56,709 bases of DNA from a virus, in the IMG/VR virus record IMGVR_UViG_3300047276_000460, positions 1-56,709 of that record, one strand, 5' to 3'. Position numbers and translations under genes: made by a program. Shown piece by piece: positions 41,141-48,845 of the stretch. Position 1 is the stretch's first letter; every line of letters begins with the position of its first letter. A model generated the notes under the pieces. It was not told where the DNA came from and searched no databases. It saw only the letters and a program-made list of their open reading frames with translations.

Positions 41141-42504
41141 TTCGATCCCTTCCGTTTCATCGCCTCGAGCAGCACCGCCTGCACGCTCTTTTTCGATTGT
41201 AGGCGCTCGAAGACCATCTCGTCGACGGTGTCCTTCGCCATAATCATGTGGATGAACACGGGCCGGTCGAGGCCCGCCTGCGCCTGCCGCATCGGCCCGA
41301 TGCGCTCGATGATCTGCATATATTCTTCAAGGTTCCAGTTCAGGCCGAAGAAGGCAAGGATGTTGCCGCCCTCGGCAAGGTTCAGACCGTGCCCGGCTGA
41401 CGCGGGGTGCGCCAGCAGCAGGTCGATCTTGCCCGCGTTCCAGTCTTTGATCGTCTGCGGGTCGGCGTCCAGTACGCGCGCCTTCGGATAGCGCCCGCGC
41501 AGCCGCGCCAAGTCGCTCTTGAAGTTGTACGCGACGAGGACAGGCGTCCCGTTGGCCTCCTCGATCACGCTGTCGAGGGCGTGCAGCTTGGCGTCGTGTA
41601 CCGCCTCCCACTTGCCCTCGTCATCGACGTAGATCGCGCCGTTGGCGAGCTGGAGGCACTTCACGGTGCGCGCAGCGGCGTTGACGGCGTCGATCTCGTA
41701 CTCGCCGATCTGGGCGAACATGTCCTTCTCCATCTCGTCGTACAGCCGCCTGACAGGGCCGTTCAGCTCGACGTAGATGCGGTTGACGATAGGCTCGTCC
41801 ACCGGCAGGCCCTCGACGGTCAGGCAGATGTCGCGCAGCAGGCCCTCAATCTCGGTCTGGGCGTGCGGCATCGGCTCGATGCTGTACCCATCCCAACCCT
41901 TGCGAAACCAGCGCTCCTCGAAGGCGCTGAACGTCTTGCCGAGGCGGGCGCCCCGGTCGAGGAACCATGTCTGCCCCCACAGGTCTTTGACGCCATTGGC
42001 GCCGGGCGTCCCTGTGAGGCCGATGAAGCGCTTTACGTGCGTGTGGGCTACCTTACCCAGTGCGCGGGCGCGCTTGCTGCCCTGACGCAGCCTGAAGGAC
42101 TTCAGGCGGGTAAATTCGTCGGCCACGACCGTCTTGAAGGGCCATTCCTCGCCGACGGTCTCGGCCAGCCAGACGAGGTTGTCATAGTTCATGGTGTATA
42201 TGTCCGCCTCCGCCGCGAGCGCTCGCTCGCGCTGCATCGCCGTGCCGGTGATGACGCTGACGCTCAGGTGCTTGAGGTGGTCCCACTTCGCCACTTCCTC
42301 GGGCCATGTGCTGCGCGCGACGCGTAGCGGCGCGAGGACGAGCATCGGGTAGACGTCGTCGATCAGCGACAGGTTGTCGAGCGCCGTCAGCGTCGTGACC
42401 GTCTTCCCGCCGCCCATGGGCATCCATAGGGCGCAGCGGGGCAAGTCGTACAGCCACTGCATCGCAGGGAGCTGGTAGTCGTGCGGGACGAAGGTTTTCG
42501 TCAC
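41137..42504 (-). CDS. SNF2-like DEAD/DEAH-box helicase (455 aa)
   Basis: GTG start at 42504, overlapping the upstream stop; a longer frame to 42627 covers the zinc-ribbon gene and is not used. Motifs in order: I WMPMGGGKT (27-35), II VADEFTRLK (DEFT 129-132), III GLTGTPGAN (163-170), and a late RIGPMRQAQ that is motif VI. The second RecA lobe has VLVAYNFKSDLARLRGRYP. SNF2-like translocases act on double-stranded DNA. Here it is likely in replication or recombination. All ATP-binding parts are present. Confidence 0.9.
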   Translation of the reverse strand: MTKTFVPHDYQLPAMQWLYDLPRCALWMPMGGGKTVTTLTALDNLSLIDDVYPMLVLAPLRVARSTWPEEVAKWDHLKHLSVSVITGTAMQRERALAAEADIYTMNYDNLVWLAETVGEEWPFKTVVADEFTRLKSFRLRQGSKRARALGKVAHTHVKRFIGLTGTPGANGVKDLWGQTWFLDRGARLGKTFSAFEERWFRKGWDGYSIEPMPHAQTEIEGLLRDICLTVEGLPVDEPIVNRIYVELNGPVRRLYDEMEKDMFAQIGEYEIDAVNAAARTVKCLQLANGAIYVDDEGKWEAVHDAKLHALDSVIEEANGTPVLVAYNFKSDLARLRGRYPKARVLDADPQTIKDWNAGKIDLLLAHPASAGHGLNLAEGGNILAFFGLNWNLEEYMQIIERIGPMRQAQAGLDRPVFIHMIMAKDTVDEMVFERLQSKKSVQAVLLEAMKRKGSK

Positions 42505-42680
42505 TGGCAGTCCTCGCAGACGTGGACCCACTCGCCGTCGTCGAGGCGCGCGGCCCCGCCGTGCAGCTTGTACTCCTCCAGCGCGTCGCGGAAGTCGAGG
42601 CTGTCCGCCTCGAAGGTCTCGCCGCACTCGTCGCAGGTGAACGTCGTCGTGCGGTCGGCGTAGTTTTTGCGAAAGCTCAT
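42501..42680 (-). CDS. Zinc-ribbon protein (59 aa)
   Basis: Two CxxC pairs, TCDECGETF near residue 16 and HVCEDCQ at the end, form a clear zinc ribbon. The middle is acidic. It starts MSFRKNYADRTTTF and overlaps the helicase start by four bases. It probably binds nucleic acid or a partner protein. Start chosen at ATG 42680 because the longer frame would overlap the next gene. Confidence 0.75.
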   Translation of the reverse strand: MSFRKNYADRTTTFTCDECGETFEADSLDFRDALEEYKLHGGAARLDDGEWVHVCEDCQ

Positions 42681-42681
42681 C

Positions 42682-42846
42682 TTACCAGTCCCTCGGTGTT
42701 GGATTGCGTTCCCACGACCGCTGCTCGTGCTCGCCGAGCTGGTCCCACGTACGGCGCAGCGCCTTCGTGCTGGTCCGGTAGTACGGCTTGCGGCGGCAGT
42801 CCTCTTCATAGGCGGTCTGGCCGGGGGTCTTTTTGGGTTCGGGCAT
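42682..42846 (-). CDS. Hypothetical basic protein (54 aa)
   Basis: ATG at 42846 after GGAGACACCGAC, the same leader as at 1700 and 3288. Sequence MPEPKKTPGQTAYEEDCRRK then LRRTWDQLGEHEQRSWERNP. Basic and Trp-containing; the ending resembles small phage proteins with a WxxLxxxExxxW pattern. First gene of the operon from P4. No function assigned. Confidence 0.68.
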   Translation of the reverse strand: MPEPKKTPGQTAYEEDCRRKPYYRTSTKALRRTWDQLGEHEQRSWERNPTPRDW

Positions 42847-42861
42847 GTCGGTGTCTCCTGA

Positions 42862-42905
42862 GTTGCTGACCAACTCCATATGGCAGATCAACTAGCTGGT
42901 TGCAA
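42862..42905 (-). promoter_or_regulatory. Promoter cassette P4 (TTGCA type)
   Basis: Minus strand: TTGCAA at 42900-42905, 17-base spacer, CATATG at 42877-42882, six bases, GTCAGCAAC at 42862-42870. The -35 box lies inside the last codons of the Mom-like gene. Its 27 bases from 42879 to 42905 repeat exactly at P5. Confidence 0.7.
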
Positions 42906-43484
42906 GCGTTTTTGTATTTTCCGGCGCGATTTGCGAGTGAGGCCCTTTGCGAACCGCAGTTTGCCGGGCGTTTTTAGCTGCACGTACCCCAGCGCCTCAA
43001 TTTCAGCCTTGCGGAGAGATCGGCTTCCCGAGTGGAAAGCGCGCCGCGATACGATGACGCCTTGAGCGTCGCGGTATGCGCGGTTTTCTTCGCACTGGCC
43101 CAGCGCGACCCAACTGGCGGCGCGATACACACCCCCAGTGTGTCCGGCATTGGGGTCCGCGTAAGAGACAATGCCCTGCACCGAAGGGAACGCGCTGCGG
43201 AAAACCGAAAGGCTTTCGGAAATCGCGCGGCTGAGCAAGTTCCGCTCGTGCCCGTCTGGTGCCCAAAGCCGCGAGAGTTCCCAAACCGCGTTGTCTTCAC
43301 CGAGAAGCCATCGGCTGATGTTCTTGTTGGCGGGGATCGAGTACACCACGATGGCGCTCCCGTACCGAACGTAGAACGACTTACCGCTGGGCACGCTGCG
43401 TGTGTAATGGTTTTCGCAAATAGTCTCTTGCGCGCGGACCCGGTCAGCGCCTTCCAATATCTGCGGAGCAAGGGTTTCTTGCAT
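42888..43484 (-). CDS. Mom-like DNA modification protein (GNAT superfamily)
   Basis: 198 residues. ENHYTRSVPSGKSFYVRYGS, IPANKNI, VWELSRLWAPD and especially VSYADPNAGHTGGVYRAASW (residues 106-125) match the Mom family, whose Mu member changes adenine to N6-(methylcarbamoyl)adenine and protects DNA from restriction. Mom is a GNAT-fold enzyme. The C-terminus is basic (RKSRRKIQKRL), fit for DNA binding. No com-like activator is seen next to it. It follows a 51-aa gene and precedes P4, whose -35 box overlaps its end. Family good; chemistry inferred. Confidence 0.78.
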   Translation of the reverse strand: MQETLAPQILEGADRVRAQETICENHYTRSVPSGKSFYVRYGSAIVVYSIPANKNISRWLLGEDNAVWELSRLWAPDGHERNLLSRAISESLSVFRSAFPSVQGIVSYADPNAGHTGGVYRAASWVALGQCEENRAYRDAQGVIVSRRAFHSGSRSLRKAEIEALGYVQLKTPGKLRFAKGLTRKSRRKIQKRLQPAS

Positions 43485-43485
43485 A

Positions 43486-43641
43486 TCACGGCCTTCCTAC
43501 AAGGTCCGCCGCGCGCCGCAACTGTTCGATGATTTCCTGCACCGATGCGCCTTCGCGCATACGATCCTCGGCCCAATACGCCAGATCGAGGTGAACTTCT
43601 TTGAGGTCTGAAAGCAAATTCTGCTTAGCGGTGGTGTCCAC
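43486..43641 (-). CDS. Hypothetical helical protein (51 aa)
   Basis: GTG start at 43641 after AGGAGACAGTAAC. Two helices (AKQNLLSDLKEVHLDLAYWA, SVQEIIEQLRRAADLVG). It lies directly upstream of the Mom-like gene with its stop almost touching that start, so the two are probably coexpressed. It could be a small partner or regulator; this is only positional. Confidence 0.65.
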   Translation of the reverse strand: MDTTAKQNLLSDLKEVHLDLAYWAEDRMREGASVQEIIEQLRRAADLVGRP

Positions 43642-43656
43642 GTTACTGTCTCCTGA

Positions 43657-43700
43657 GTTGCTGACCAGCATGGTATGGCAGATCAACTAGCTGGTTGCAA
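43657..43700 (-). promoter_or_regulatory. Promoter cassette P5 (TTGCA type)
   Basis: Minus strand: TTGCAA at 43695-43700 inside the palindrome GGTTGCAACC, 17-base spacer, CATACC at 43672-43677, six bases, GTCAGCAAC at 43657-43665. It starts the operon with the Mom-like gene and lies at the end of the VRR-NUC gene. Confidence 0.68.
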
Positions 43701-43983
43701 CCCCCTCGCGAACTTTTTTTACGATCTCGTCGATGTCCGCCTTCGACCGGGCGACAAACACCGGCACGCCGTCTCGCTCCATGCGCTCGATCTCGCGCTT
43801 CTGGGGGCTGCTCAGGACGTCGCCGTCGGCCTTGATCTCGACGAACGCGACGCAGGGCCACGTCCACCAGATGAAGCAGTCAGGGCAGCCCCTGCGGTTT
43901 TCCCAGCGCGCCTTGCGGTACTGGCCGCCGCTCTTCTGCACGACGTGCTTGAGGTGGTCCTGAAGGCGGCCTGCGGGGGTCAT
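43687..43983 (-). CDS. VRR-NUC nuclease (98 aa)
   Basis: The compact PD-(D/E)XK core of VRR-NUC is present: CPDCFIWW (Asp35), VAFVEIKADGD (Glu49, Lys51), and SSPQKREIERM (Gln61). Single-domain phage versions cut branched DNA as Holliday junction resolvases or act in replication repair. It lies two bases after the DNA polymerase gene, so it is coexpressed with it. ATG 43983 is preferred; a longer frame extends over the polymerase end. Confidence 0.85.
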   Translation of the reverse strand: MTPAGRLQDHLKHVVQKSGGQYRKARWENRRGCPDCFIWWTWPCVAFVEIKADGDVLSSPQKREIERMERDGVPVFVARSKADIDEIVKKVREGVATS

Positions 43984-43985
43984 GC

Positions 43986-45944
43986 TCAGTCCTTCTTGTA
44001 GCGGTAGGTTTCGAAGCCCGCAGCCGCCAGCGGCAGCCCAGTCGCCCACGAGGGGTTGGTCGCCATCAGTGACGCCAAGGTCGCGTGTGTATAGTGTGTA
44101 TCGTCCGGCGTCTCGCAGATCAGCTCGTCATGGACGCGCAGCACGACAGGGTAGCCCGCCAGTTCGGCGTTGCGCATGCCGGTCATGAAGACGTCCCGCG
44201 CAACAGCCTGCACAATGTTCTCGACCAGCTTGCCGCCATAGGTGTCGAGCGTGTCCCACTTGCGCGTGTACTGGTTGAGGCCCTCGTACAGGATGCGGCC
44301 ATCCTCGTCGATGTACGGCTTGCGGTAGCTGAGATAGCGCCCCGAGGGCAGGCGGATGCGCAGCCACTGCGTCCCCTGCCGGTCGTACGTGATGCCGAAG
44401 CGCAGGTCGCGCACGACCGTGGTGCTGTCCGGCTCGCGGATCGCGGCCTTGGCTGCGTTCTCGACGTCGTACCAGAAGCGCTTGGTGTTGGGGTGCGCCG
44501 CACGCCACGCCCAGACGATGTTTTGAATTTCTTCGTCGTCCATGGTGCTGAACACTTCACCGCCCATCTTGCGGTATGCGCCGAGACCGCCTCCATAGCC
44601 TCCCGACAATTCGGGAACTTTGCCTTGGTTTTGGCGCTCCGCTTTCGTCACGTCGCCGGGGTCTTTGCCGAGGATGCGGCCCGCTGTGATCTTGTACAGG
44701 TCGTGACCGATGCCGTTGTCGTAATCCTTGAAGGCCTGCACCTTCCACGTCTCGCCCGCCAGCCACGCCAGCACGCGCCCTTCGATGTTCGACAGGTCGG
44801 CGACGGCCAGCTTGCAGCCCGGCGCGGCGACGATGCAGCCGCGCACGGCGGACGCGCACAGGTCCGAGACGTTGTCGAAGATCAGGTCTTCGCAGTCCGC
44901 CTTCATCGCCGCGATGCCCGCCTCGATCTCGTCCGCCTCCATGCTCGGGCGCGGCAGGTTCTGCGGCTGGAAGATGCGCCCGGCGTCGCGGCCAGTGCGC
45001 GCGGCGCCACAAAACTGGAGCGTGCCGCGCAGGCGGCTGTCGCTCGACGTCGCCTTCAGGAGCACCTTGTACTTGGCTGGGCTGGTCGCGGCGGCCTGCG
45101 CCCTGTTCTCGAGCAGGAGACGCACCGGCTGCGGCAGATCGCCCTTCAGGAGACCGGCGACGGTGTCTTTGGTGAGGTCCGGCACGACGAAGCCGTGTTC
45201 CTCTTCGAGGTGCTTCAGGAGCACCGCGCGCTGCGTCGTGGAGCGAACTATACCGTCGGTGGCAGCGGTGGCAGCAGCGGCCAGAGTTCCCGAAGCTCGT
45301 TGAAAAGCTCGTAGGGCTGAGGCTGCGAGGTCGAGGTCAATGGCGACACCACGGTCATTAATTCTCTGATCGAGTTCCCATAGTTCGCGCTCAAAGTGAC
45401 TGGTATTCCATGTGGGGAGGGCTGCATGTACGTAGCGCATCGCGTCCACATCGAGCCGGGCGTACTCGACGAAGGCTGCCCATTCGGTGGGGTGTGTGTC
45501 ACGCGTGGCCCTCCGCAGCTTCACGTTCTTGGGACGTGGCTTTGTGAAGAGCTGTATCAGCTTCTTGCCCTCTTTGTCTTTAGCCTTGTCGGTCGGCACG
45601 CCCAGAACGTCGCAGAGCATGCCGAGCGACGCCGGGAGGCTGTGCGCCAGCGCCTGCACCATCGTGTCGTGTACGCGCTCGACAGGCAGCTCCACGCCCC
45701 TGTGACGCAGCACGGTGCGGTCGAAGGCGCTGTTGTGGATGACGACGCGGTCGGCGCGGTCGATGAGGCTCTGGACGTCGCGCAGGTCGCGCAGGCCCTC
45801 GGTCATGTCCCAGACGGTGACAGGGTCGGTGTCCCACGCGAAGGCGACGAGGAGCACTTCCGCGTCCTCGGCATAGCGATGCGCGCCGTTGGTGATCGGC
45901 GTCTCGCTGTAGGTCTCGAGATCAAGGTGGAGTGTTGCTGACAT
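43986..45944 (-). CDS. DNA polymerase, family A, with 3'-5' exonuclease
   Basis: 652 residues. Exonuclease: LDLETY (Asp8, Glu10), VIHNSAFD (near 68-75) and YARLDVDAM (161-169), all present, so proofreading is expected. Polymerase: motif A VADLSNIEGR (Asp383, Glu388), motif B RQNQGKVPELSGGYGG (437-452, with GYGG in place of the usual FGxxYG), motif C RVHDELICE (603-611). It is the replicative enzyme, with the primase-helicase and SSB nearby. Preceded by a long inverted repeat and promoter P6. Confidence 0.95.
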   Translation of the reverse strand: MSATLHLDLETYSETPITNGAHRYAEDAEVLLVAFAWDTDPVTVWDMTEGLRDLRDVQSLIDRADRVVIHNSAFDRTVLRHRGVELPVERVHDTMVQALAHSLPASLGMLCDVLGVPTDKAKDKEGKKLIQLFTKPRPKNVKLRRATRDTHPTEWAAFVEYARLDVDAMRYVHAALPTWNTSHFERELWELDQRINDRGVAIDLDLAASALRAFQRASGTLAAAATAATDGIVRSTTQRAVLLKHLEEEHGFVVPDLTKDTVAGLLKGDLPQPVRLLLENRAQAAATSPAKYKVLLKATSSDSRLRGTLQFCGAARTGRDAGRIFQPQNLPRPSMEADEIEAGIAAMKADCEDLIFDNVSDLCASAVRGCIVAAPGCKLAVADLSNIEGRVLAWLAGETWKVQAFKDYDNGIGHDLYKITAGRILGKDPGDVTKAERQNQGKVPELSGGYGGGLGAYRKMGGEVFSTMDDEEIQNIVWAWRAAHPNTKRFWYDVENAAKAAIREPDSTTVVRDLRFGITYDRQGTQWLRIRLPSGRYLSYRKPYIDEDGRILYEGLNQYTRKWDTLDTYGGKLVENIVQAVARDVFMTGMRNAELAGYPVVLRVHDELICETPDDTHYTHATLASLMATNPSWATGLPLAAAGFETYRYKKD

Positions 45945-45952
45945 ATTTCCCT

Positions 45953-46036
45953 CTTTGTTTAGGTGAGCCGCGCGCGTGTCGTGTCAGCAACTGGGAGAGG
46001 GAGCACCCAAAGTGCGCGCGGCTCGCCTAAACAAAG
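45953..46036. repeat. 23-bp inverted repeat upstream of the polymerase gene
   Basis: Arms 45953-45975 and 46014-46036 pair over 23 bases with one mismatch, around a 38-base loop that itself holds GTGTCAGCAAC. It lies in the leader between promoter P6 and the polymerase start. It could form a stable RNA stem that limits polymerase synthesis, be an operator for a dimer, or be a DNA structure used in replication. Confidence 0.7.
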
Positions 46037-46039
46037 TGG

Positions 46040-46078
46040 GCCGCAACCACATATAGCGGTTGCGGCCACTCTTGGCAA
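46040..46078 (-). promoter_or_regulatory. Promoter P6 in a 10-bp hairpin
   Basis: Minus strand: TTGCCA at 46073-46078, 17-base spacer, TATATG at 46050-46055. GGCCGCAACC and GGTTGCGGCC pair around the -10, which lies in the loop. Unlike the other cassettes it lacks GTCAGCAAC at the start point. It drives DNA polymerase and VRR-NUC. Confidence 0.55.
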
Positions 46079-46336
46079 CTAAATCAGGTCGAGACCCAAA
46101 GCCGCCTTATAGACGTCAAGGATCGCCTCAAATTCCTGACGCTTTTCCTTGTCCATCTTACGGATGCGGACGACTTCGCGGAGCACCTTGCCGACATATC
46201 CACGGGCCTTCGCCTCGATGTAGATGTCCTTGATGTCATCCGCGATGCCCGCCTTCTCTTCCTCGAGACGCTCGATGCGCTCGACGAGGAGGCGAAGCTC
46301 GTCCGCCGCGACGCTGTTGTGCCCCGCGCCGCTCAT
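46079..46336 (-). CDS. gapR: GapR-like / DUF2312 nucleoid-associated protein (85 aa)
   Basis: ADELRLLVERIERLEEEKAG, IADDIKDIYIEAKARGYVGK, LREVVRIRKMDKEKRQEFEA, ILDVYKAALG matches DUF2312 from end to end. In Caulobacter, GapR binds overtwisted AT-rich DNA ahead of polymerases and helps topoisomerases. A phage copy beside SSB and polymerase fits a role at the phage fork or in taking over host topology. This family is nearly confined to Alphaproteobacteria and their phages, the main host clue. Confidence 0.9.
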   Translation of the reverse strand: MSGAGHNSVAADELRLLVERIERLEEEKAGIADDIKDIYIEAKARGYVGKVLREVVRIRKMDKEKRQEFEAILDVYKAALGLDLI

Positions 46337-46905
46337 CAGAAGAGGTCCGATGCGTCGGCGGCGAAGTCAGCGAAGTCGTCCTTCGACGCGACGCTGCCGC
46401 CGCCACCGAAGTTCTCGCCGTCTTCCGCGAACATCACGCCCGAGAGCGAGCAGTTGATCCGGCGACCCCATTTGTTGTCCTGCGCCCAGACATCGACCTT
46501 GGCGTTGACGATGGCGCCGCTGTAGATGAGACGCTTGATGTCGGACGTGTTGGTCACCTCCTCGGCCATGCGGTCGAACACCGTCGGGCGCGTCTTGGCG
46601 TTGCGCGCCGACAGATAGTGCTTGCCCGCGAAGCCGTTGTACGGCTCGCCAGTCTTCTTGTTGCGGTAGACCTTCTCGACGAGGCAAATCTTGCCGTCTT
46701 CCTTCAGCATCGAGACGACGCTGTCGGCCTTGTCCTTCCACTGGTCCTTCGCGACGGTCGCGATGGCGTCCAGCAGCGCCTTGTGGTGCTCGCCGTCGGG
46801 GGTGATGACGAACTTGGCGCCATAGGCAGGCTCACCTTCACCAAACGACTGCGGGGCGTCCAGCGCGGGGAATGCGATCTGGACCTTCTTCAGCATAACT
46901 TCCAT
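46336..46905 (-). CDS. Single-stranded DNA-binding protein (Enc34-like, DUF2815)
   Basis: 189 residues from ATG 46905 (GAGGAA upstream). The pattern KVQIAFPALDAPQSFGEGEP, AKFVITPDG, GEPYNGFAGKHYLSARN, RLIYSGAIVNAKVDVWAQDN, SLSGVMFAEDGENFGGG matches DUF2815, the Enc34-type OB-fold SSB. The acidic tail (ADFAADASDLF) fits protein docking, as in bacterial SSBs. It sits between the DUF2800 nuclease and GapR-like genes, a common phage replication order. Confidence 0.88.
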   Translation of the reverse strand: MEVMLKKVQIAFPALDAPQSFGEGEPAYGAKFVITPDGEHHKALLDAIATVAKDQWKDKADSVVSMLKEDGKICLVEKVYRNKKTGEPYNGFAGKHYLSARNAKTRPTVFDRMAEEVTNTSDIKRLIYSGAIVNAKVDVWAQDNKWGRRINCSLSGVMFAEDGENFGGGGSVASKDDFADFAADASDLF

Positions 46906-46915
46906 TGTCAGTTCC

Positions 46916-48160
46916 TCAGTTCTCAGTTTCAACAAGATCGCCGAACCCTTCGGCGACCGGGGTAACGACCAGTTCTGGCCGCTTATCCGTGGCGGGTGCC
47001 ACAGATGGCTTGCCCTCGCTGCGCACGAGCAACGGCTCGATCTTCGCCCAGCGCTTGGGACTATCTTTCAGGAGCTTCTCCGCTTTCGTTGGTGACACGA
47101 GCTTCATCTCATACATCTCGTCCTGCCGCAACCGGAAAGACTTGAGCGTCGCTTCGGCCTCGGCTTCGTCGGCCCATGCGCGGTTGCCGCGACGGCCCTC
47201 GACGAGCTTCCAGCCGTCCACCTTCTGCCCGGCGAGCAGGCGGCGTTCCGCCTCGGCGCGGACGGCCTTGCACCAGTCTTCGACGAGGCCGACCTTCGAC
47301 ATGGCAATCGGCAGGTAGTTGTCGCTGACCTGCATATCGACCTCGATAGGCACGAACGCGGCGAAGTCCTCCGGCGTGGCGGGCGAGTGCGTCTCGCCGC
47401 CGACGTTGAGCATGATCTCCTCGCGCAGCGCGGGGCAGATCGCCTTGGCGCGGCAGAAGCGGCACTGCTTCTCGCCCGGCTCGAAGAAGCCCTGCGTGAT
47501 GCCGTCGTTGGCCGTCAGATCGAGGCTCTCCGCAAGCCGGACGCGATCCGCCGCCTCCCGCGCCTTCTCGCCGAACGCGCGCAGCTCGCCGACCGGCAGG
47601 ATATACTCGCTGACGTGGTTCAGGCGCGGCTGGTGAATGACCATCATCACCTCGGTGAAGTCGGCCAGCATGTCGAAGTCGTTCAGCGCGCCGAGGGCGT
47701 ACAGCATGAGCTGCGGGTTCTCTTCCGCATCCACCTTGACGCCCATGCCGAACTTGAGATCGACCACGACGAGCTGGTCGCCCCTGACGATGACGGCGTC
47801 GGCGGTGCCGAAGCTGTCAGGCTGCCCGATGACCGGCGAGAAGTCCACGCGCTGCTCGACCAGCAGGCTGCCGCCCTCGGCGTACTCCCGCACCAGCTTG
47901 GCGTAGTCGAGGACGTGATCGACCATGTCCTGTGTGATCTTGAACGTCGTGCCGTCGTCGAAGCTCCAGTCCTCGCCGACGTACAGGCTCAAGTCCCAGT
48001 TGGCCGACAGGTTGCCCGCAGCCAGCTCGTGCGCGAGGGTGCCTTCCTTCGCGTAGTCGCTGCCCTTGTCGGGGATGTCGGCCTCGAGGACGAGACTGCC
48101 GGGGCAGGCCATCCAGCGGTGTGCCCCCGAGGGGCTGAGTTTGGCGTGCGCGCTCATCAC
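46916..48160 (-). CDS. DUF2800 PD-(D/E)XK nuclease with four-Cys cluster (414 aa)
   Basis: RecB/Cas4-like core: GTADAVIV (Asp121), [10 protein letters not shown] (Asp134, Lys136), [11 protein letters not shown] (Gln150). Four cysteines are placed as in iron-sulphur nucleases: Cys19 in HRWMACPGS and Cys233, Cys236, Cys242 in [13 protein letters not shown]. These families degrade or resect DNA ends. Beside SSB it probably acts in recombination or replication. GTG 48160 and ATG 48157 are both possible starts; the overlap with the previous stop fits either. Confidence 0.85.
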   Translation of the reverse strand: MMSAHAKLSPSGAHRWMACPGSLVLEADIPDKGSDYAKEGTLAHELAAGNLSANWDLSLYVGEDWSFDDGTTFKITQDMVDHVLDYAKLVREYAEGGSLLVEQRVDFSPVIGQPDSFGTADAVIVRGDQLVVVDLKFGMGVKVDAEENPQLMLYALGALNDFDMLADFTEVMMVIHQPRLNHVSEYILPVGELRAFGEKAREAADRVRLAESLDLTANDGITQGFFEPGEKQCRFCRAKAICPALREEIMLNVGGETHSPATPEDFAAFVPIEVDMQVSDNYLPIAMSKVGLVEDWCKAVRAEAERRLLAGQKVDGWKLVEGRRGNRAWADEAEAEATLKSFRLRQDEMYEMKLVSPTKAEKLLKDSPKRWAKIEPLLVRSEGKPSVAPATDKRPELVVTPVAEGFGDLVETEN

Positions 48161-48603
48161 GCCAGCACTGCCTTCAGCTCGGCCATCAGCGCCGGGAGCT
48201 TCTCGGCGGCAACCTGCGTCACGCGCTCGGCACCATACTTCTGCACGATGGCGGCGGCTGCGGGCTTGCCGAGCTTGGCCACGGCGGCGAGGACGAGCGG
48301 CTGCACGTCGCGCACGACGTCGATCTCAGGCTCAGAAGCGGCCTCGGGCTTCTCGGATGCAGTCTGAGACGCTTCCGTCGGCCCAGAGGAGGCAGGTTCC
48401 GACGACGCGGTCTGGTCGTTTCCCTCCGGTGCTGCTTCAACGGTCGGCTCCTCGACCTTCGCCTTCGGCTTGCGCGTTGCGGCCTGCTTCACTTCCGGCA
48501 TCACCGGATCGGCGGCAGTCGTCTGAAACTGCGCGGCGAGGGCCAGCGTCTTGCCAGCCAGTTCGGACAGCGTCTCCGCCGTGATTTCGATACGATACGT
48601 CAT
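48157..48603 (-). CDS. Hypothetical protein with Ser/Ala/Glu-rich linker (148 aa)
   Basis: Short N-terminal segment ([20 protein letters not shown]), a long disordered linker (residues about 38-92), and a helical C-terminal domain ([40 protein letters not shown]). The C-terminal part resembles a short domain seen in phage replication regions, but I give no name. It is probably expressed with the DUF2800 nuclease. Confidence 0.7.
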   Translation of the reverse strand: MTYRIEITAETLSELAGKTLALAAQFQTTAADPVMPEVKQAATRKPKAKVEEPTVEAAPEGNDQTASSEPASSGPTEASQTASEKPEAASEPEIDVVRDVQPLVLAAVAKLGKPAAAAIVQKYGAERVTQVAAEKLPALMAELKAVLA

Positions 48604-48620
48604 TTATCTTGTCTCCGTTC

Positions 48621-48782
48621 TCAGTTGATGTCGTCGAGGTTGATGCCCGCGAGGACTGCACCGCCGATAATCGCCTCCAGCCGGTCGGCCAGTGCGACGG
48701 CCAGTTCGGCAGTCGGCTGGGTCCGTGCCTGCTCGATGAGGTCTTCATCGTACAGCATGCGGTAGTAATTCCTGTCGTCCAT
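48621..48782 (-). CDS. Hypothetical acidic protein (53 aa)
   Basis: ATG at 48782 with AGGAGATCAC just upstream, about 20 bases after the GTCAGCAC of P7. Acidic helical product (YDEDLIEQARTQPTAELAVA, ADRLEAIIGGAVLAGINLDD). The longer frame to 48833 would run through the promoter. First gene of the nuclease/SSB operon. Function unknown. Confidence 0.65.
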   Translation of the reverse strand: MDDRNYYRMLYDEDLIEQARTQPTAELAVALADRLEAIIGGAVLAGINLDDIN

Positions 48783-48796
48783 GTGATCTCCTCTTC

Positions 48797-48840
48797 GTGC
48801 TGACAGGTGGGTGGTACAAGCGTCCAGTTGCATAAGTCAA
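48797..48840 (-). promoter_or_regulatory. Promoter cassette P7 (variant)
   Basis: Minus strand: TTGACT at 48835-48840 (close to consensus), 18-base spacer, TACCAC at 48811-48816, six bases, GTCAGCAC. AGTTG and CAACT flank part of the -35. It lacks the G-run and A/T block of the other cassettes, so it is a looser member. Confidence 0.5.
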
Positions 48841-48845
48841 CTGTT

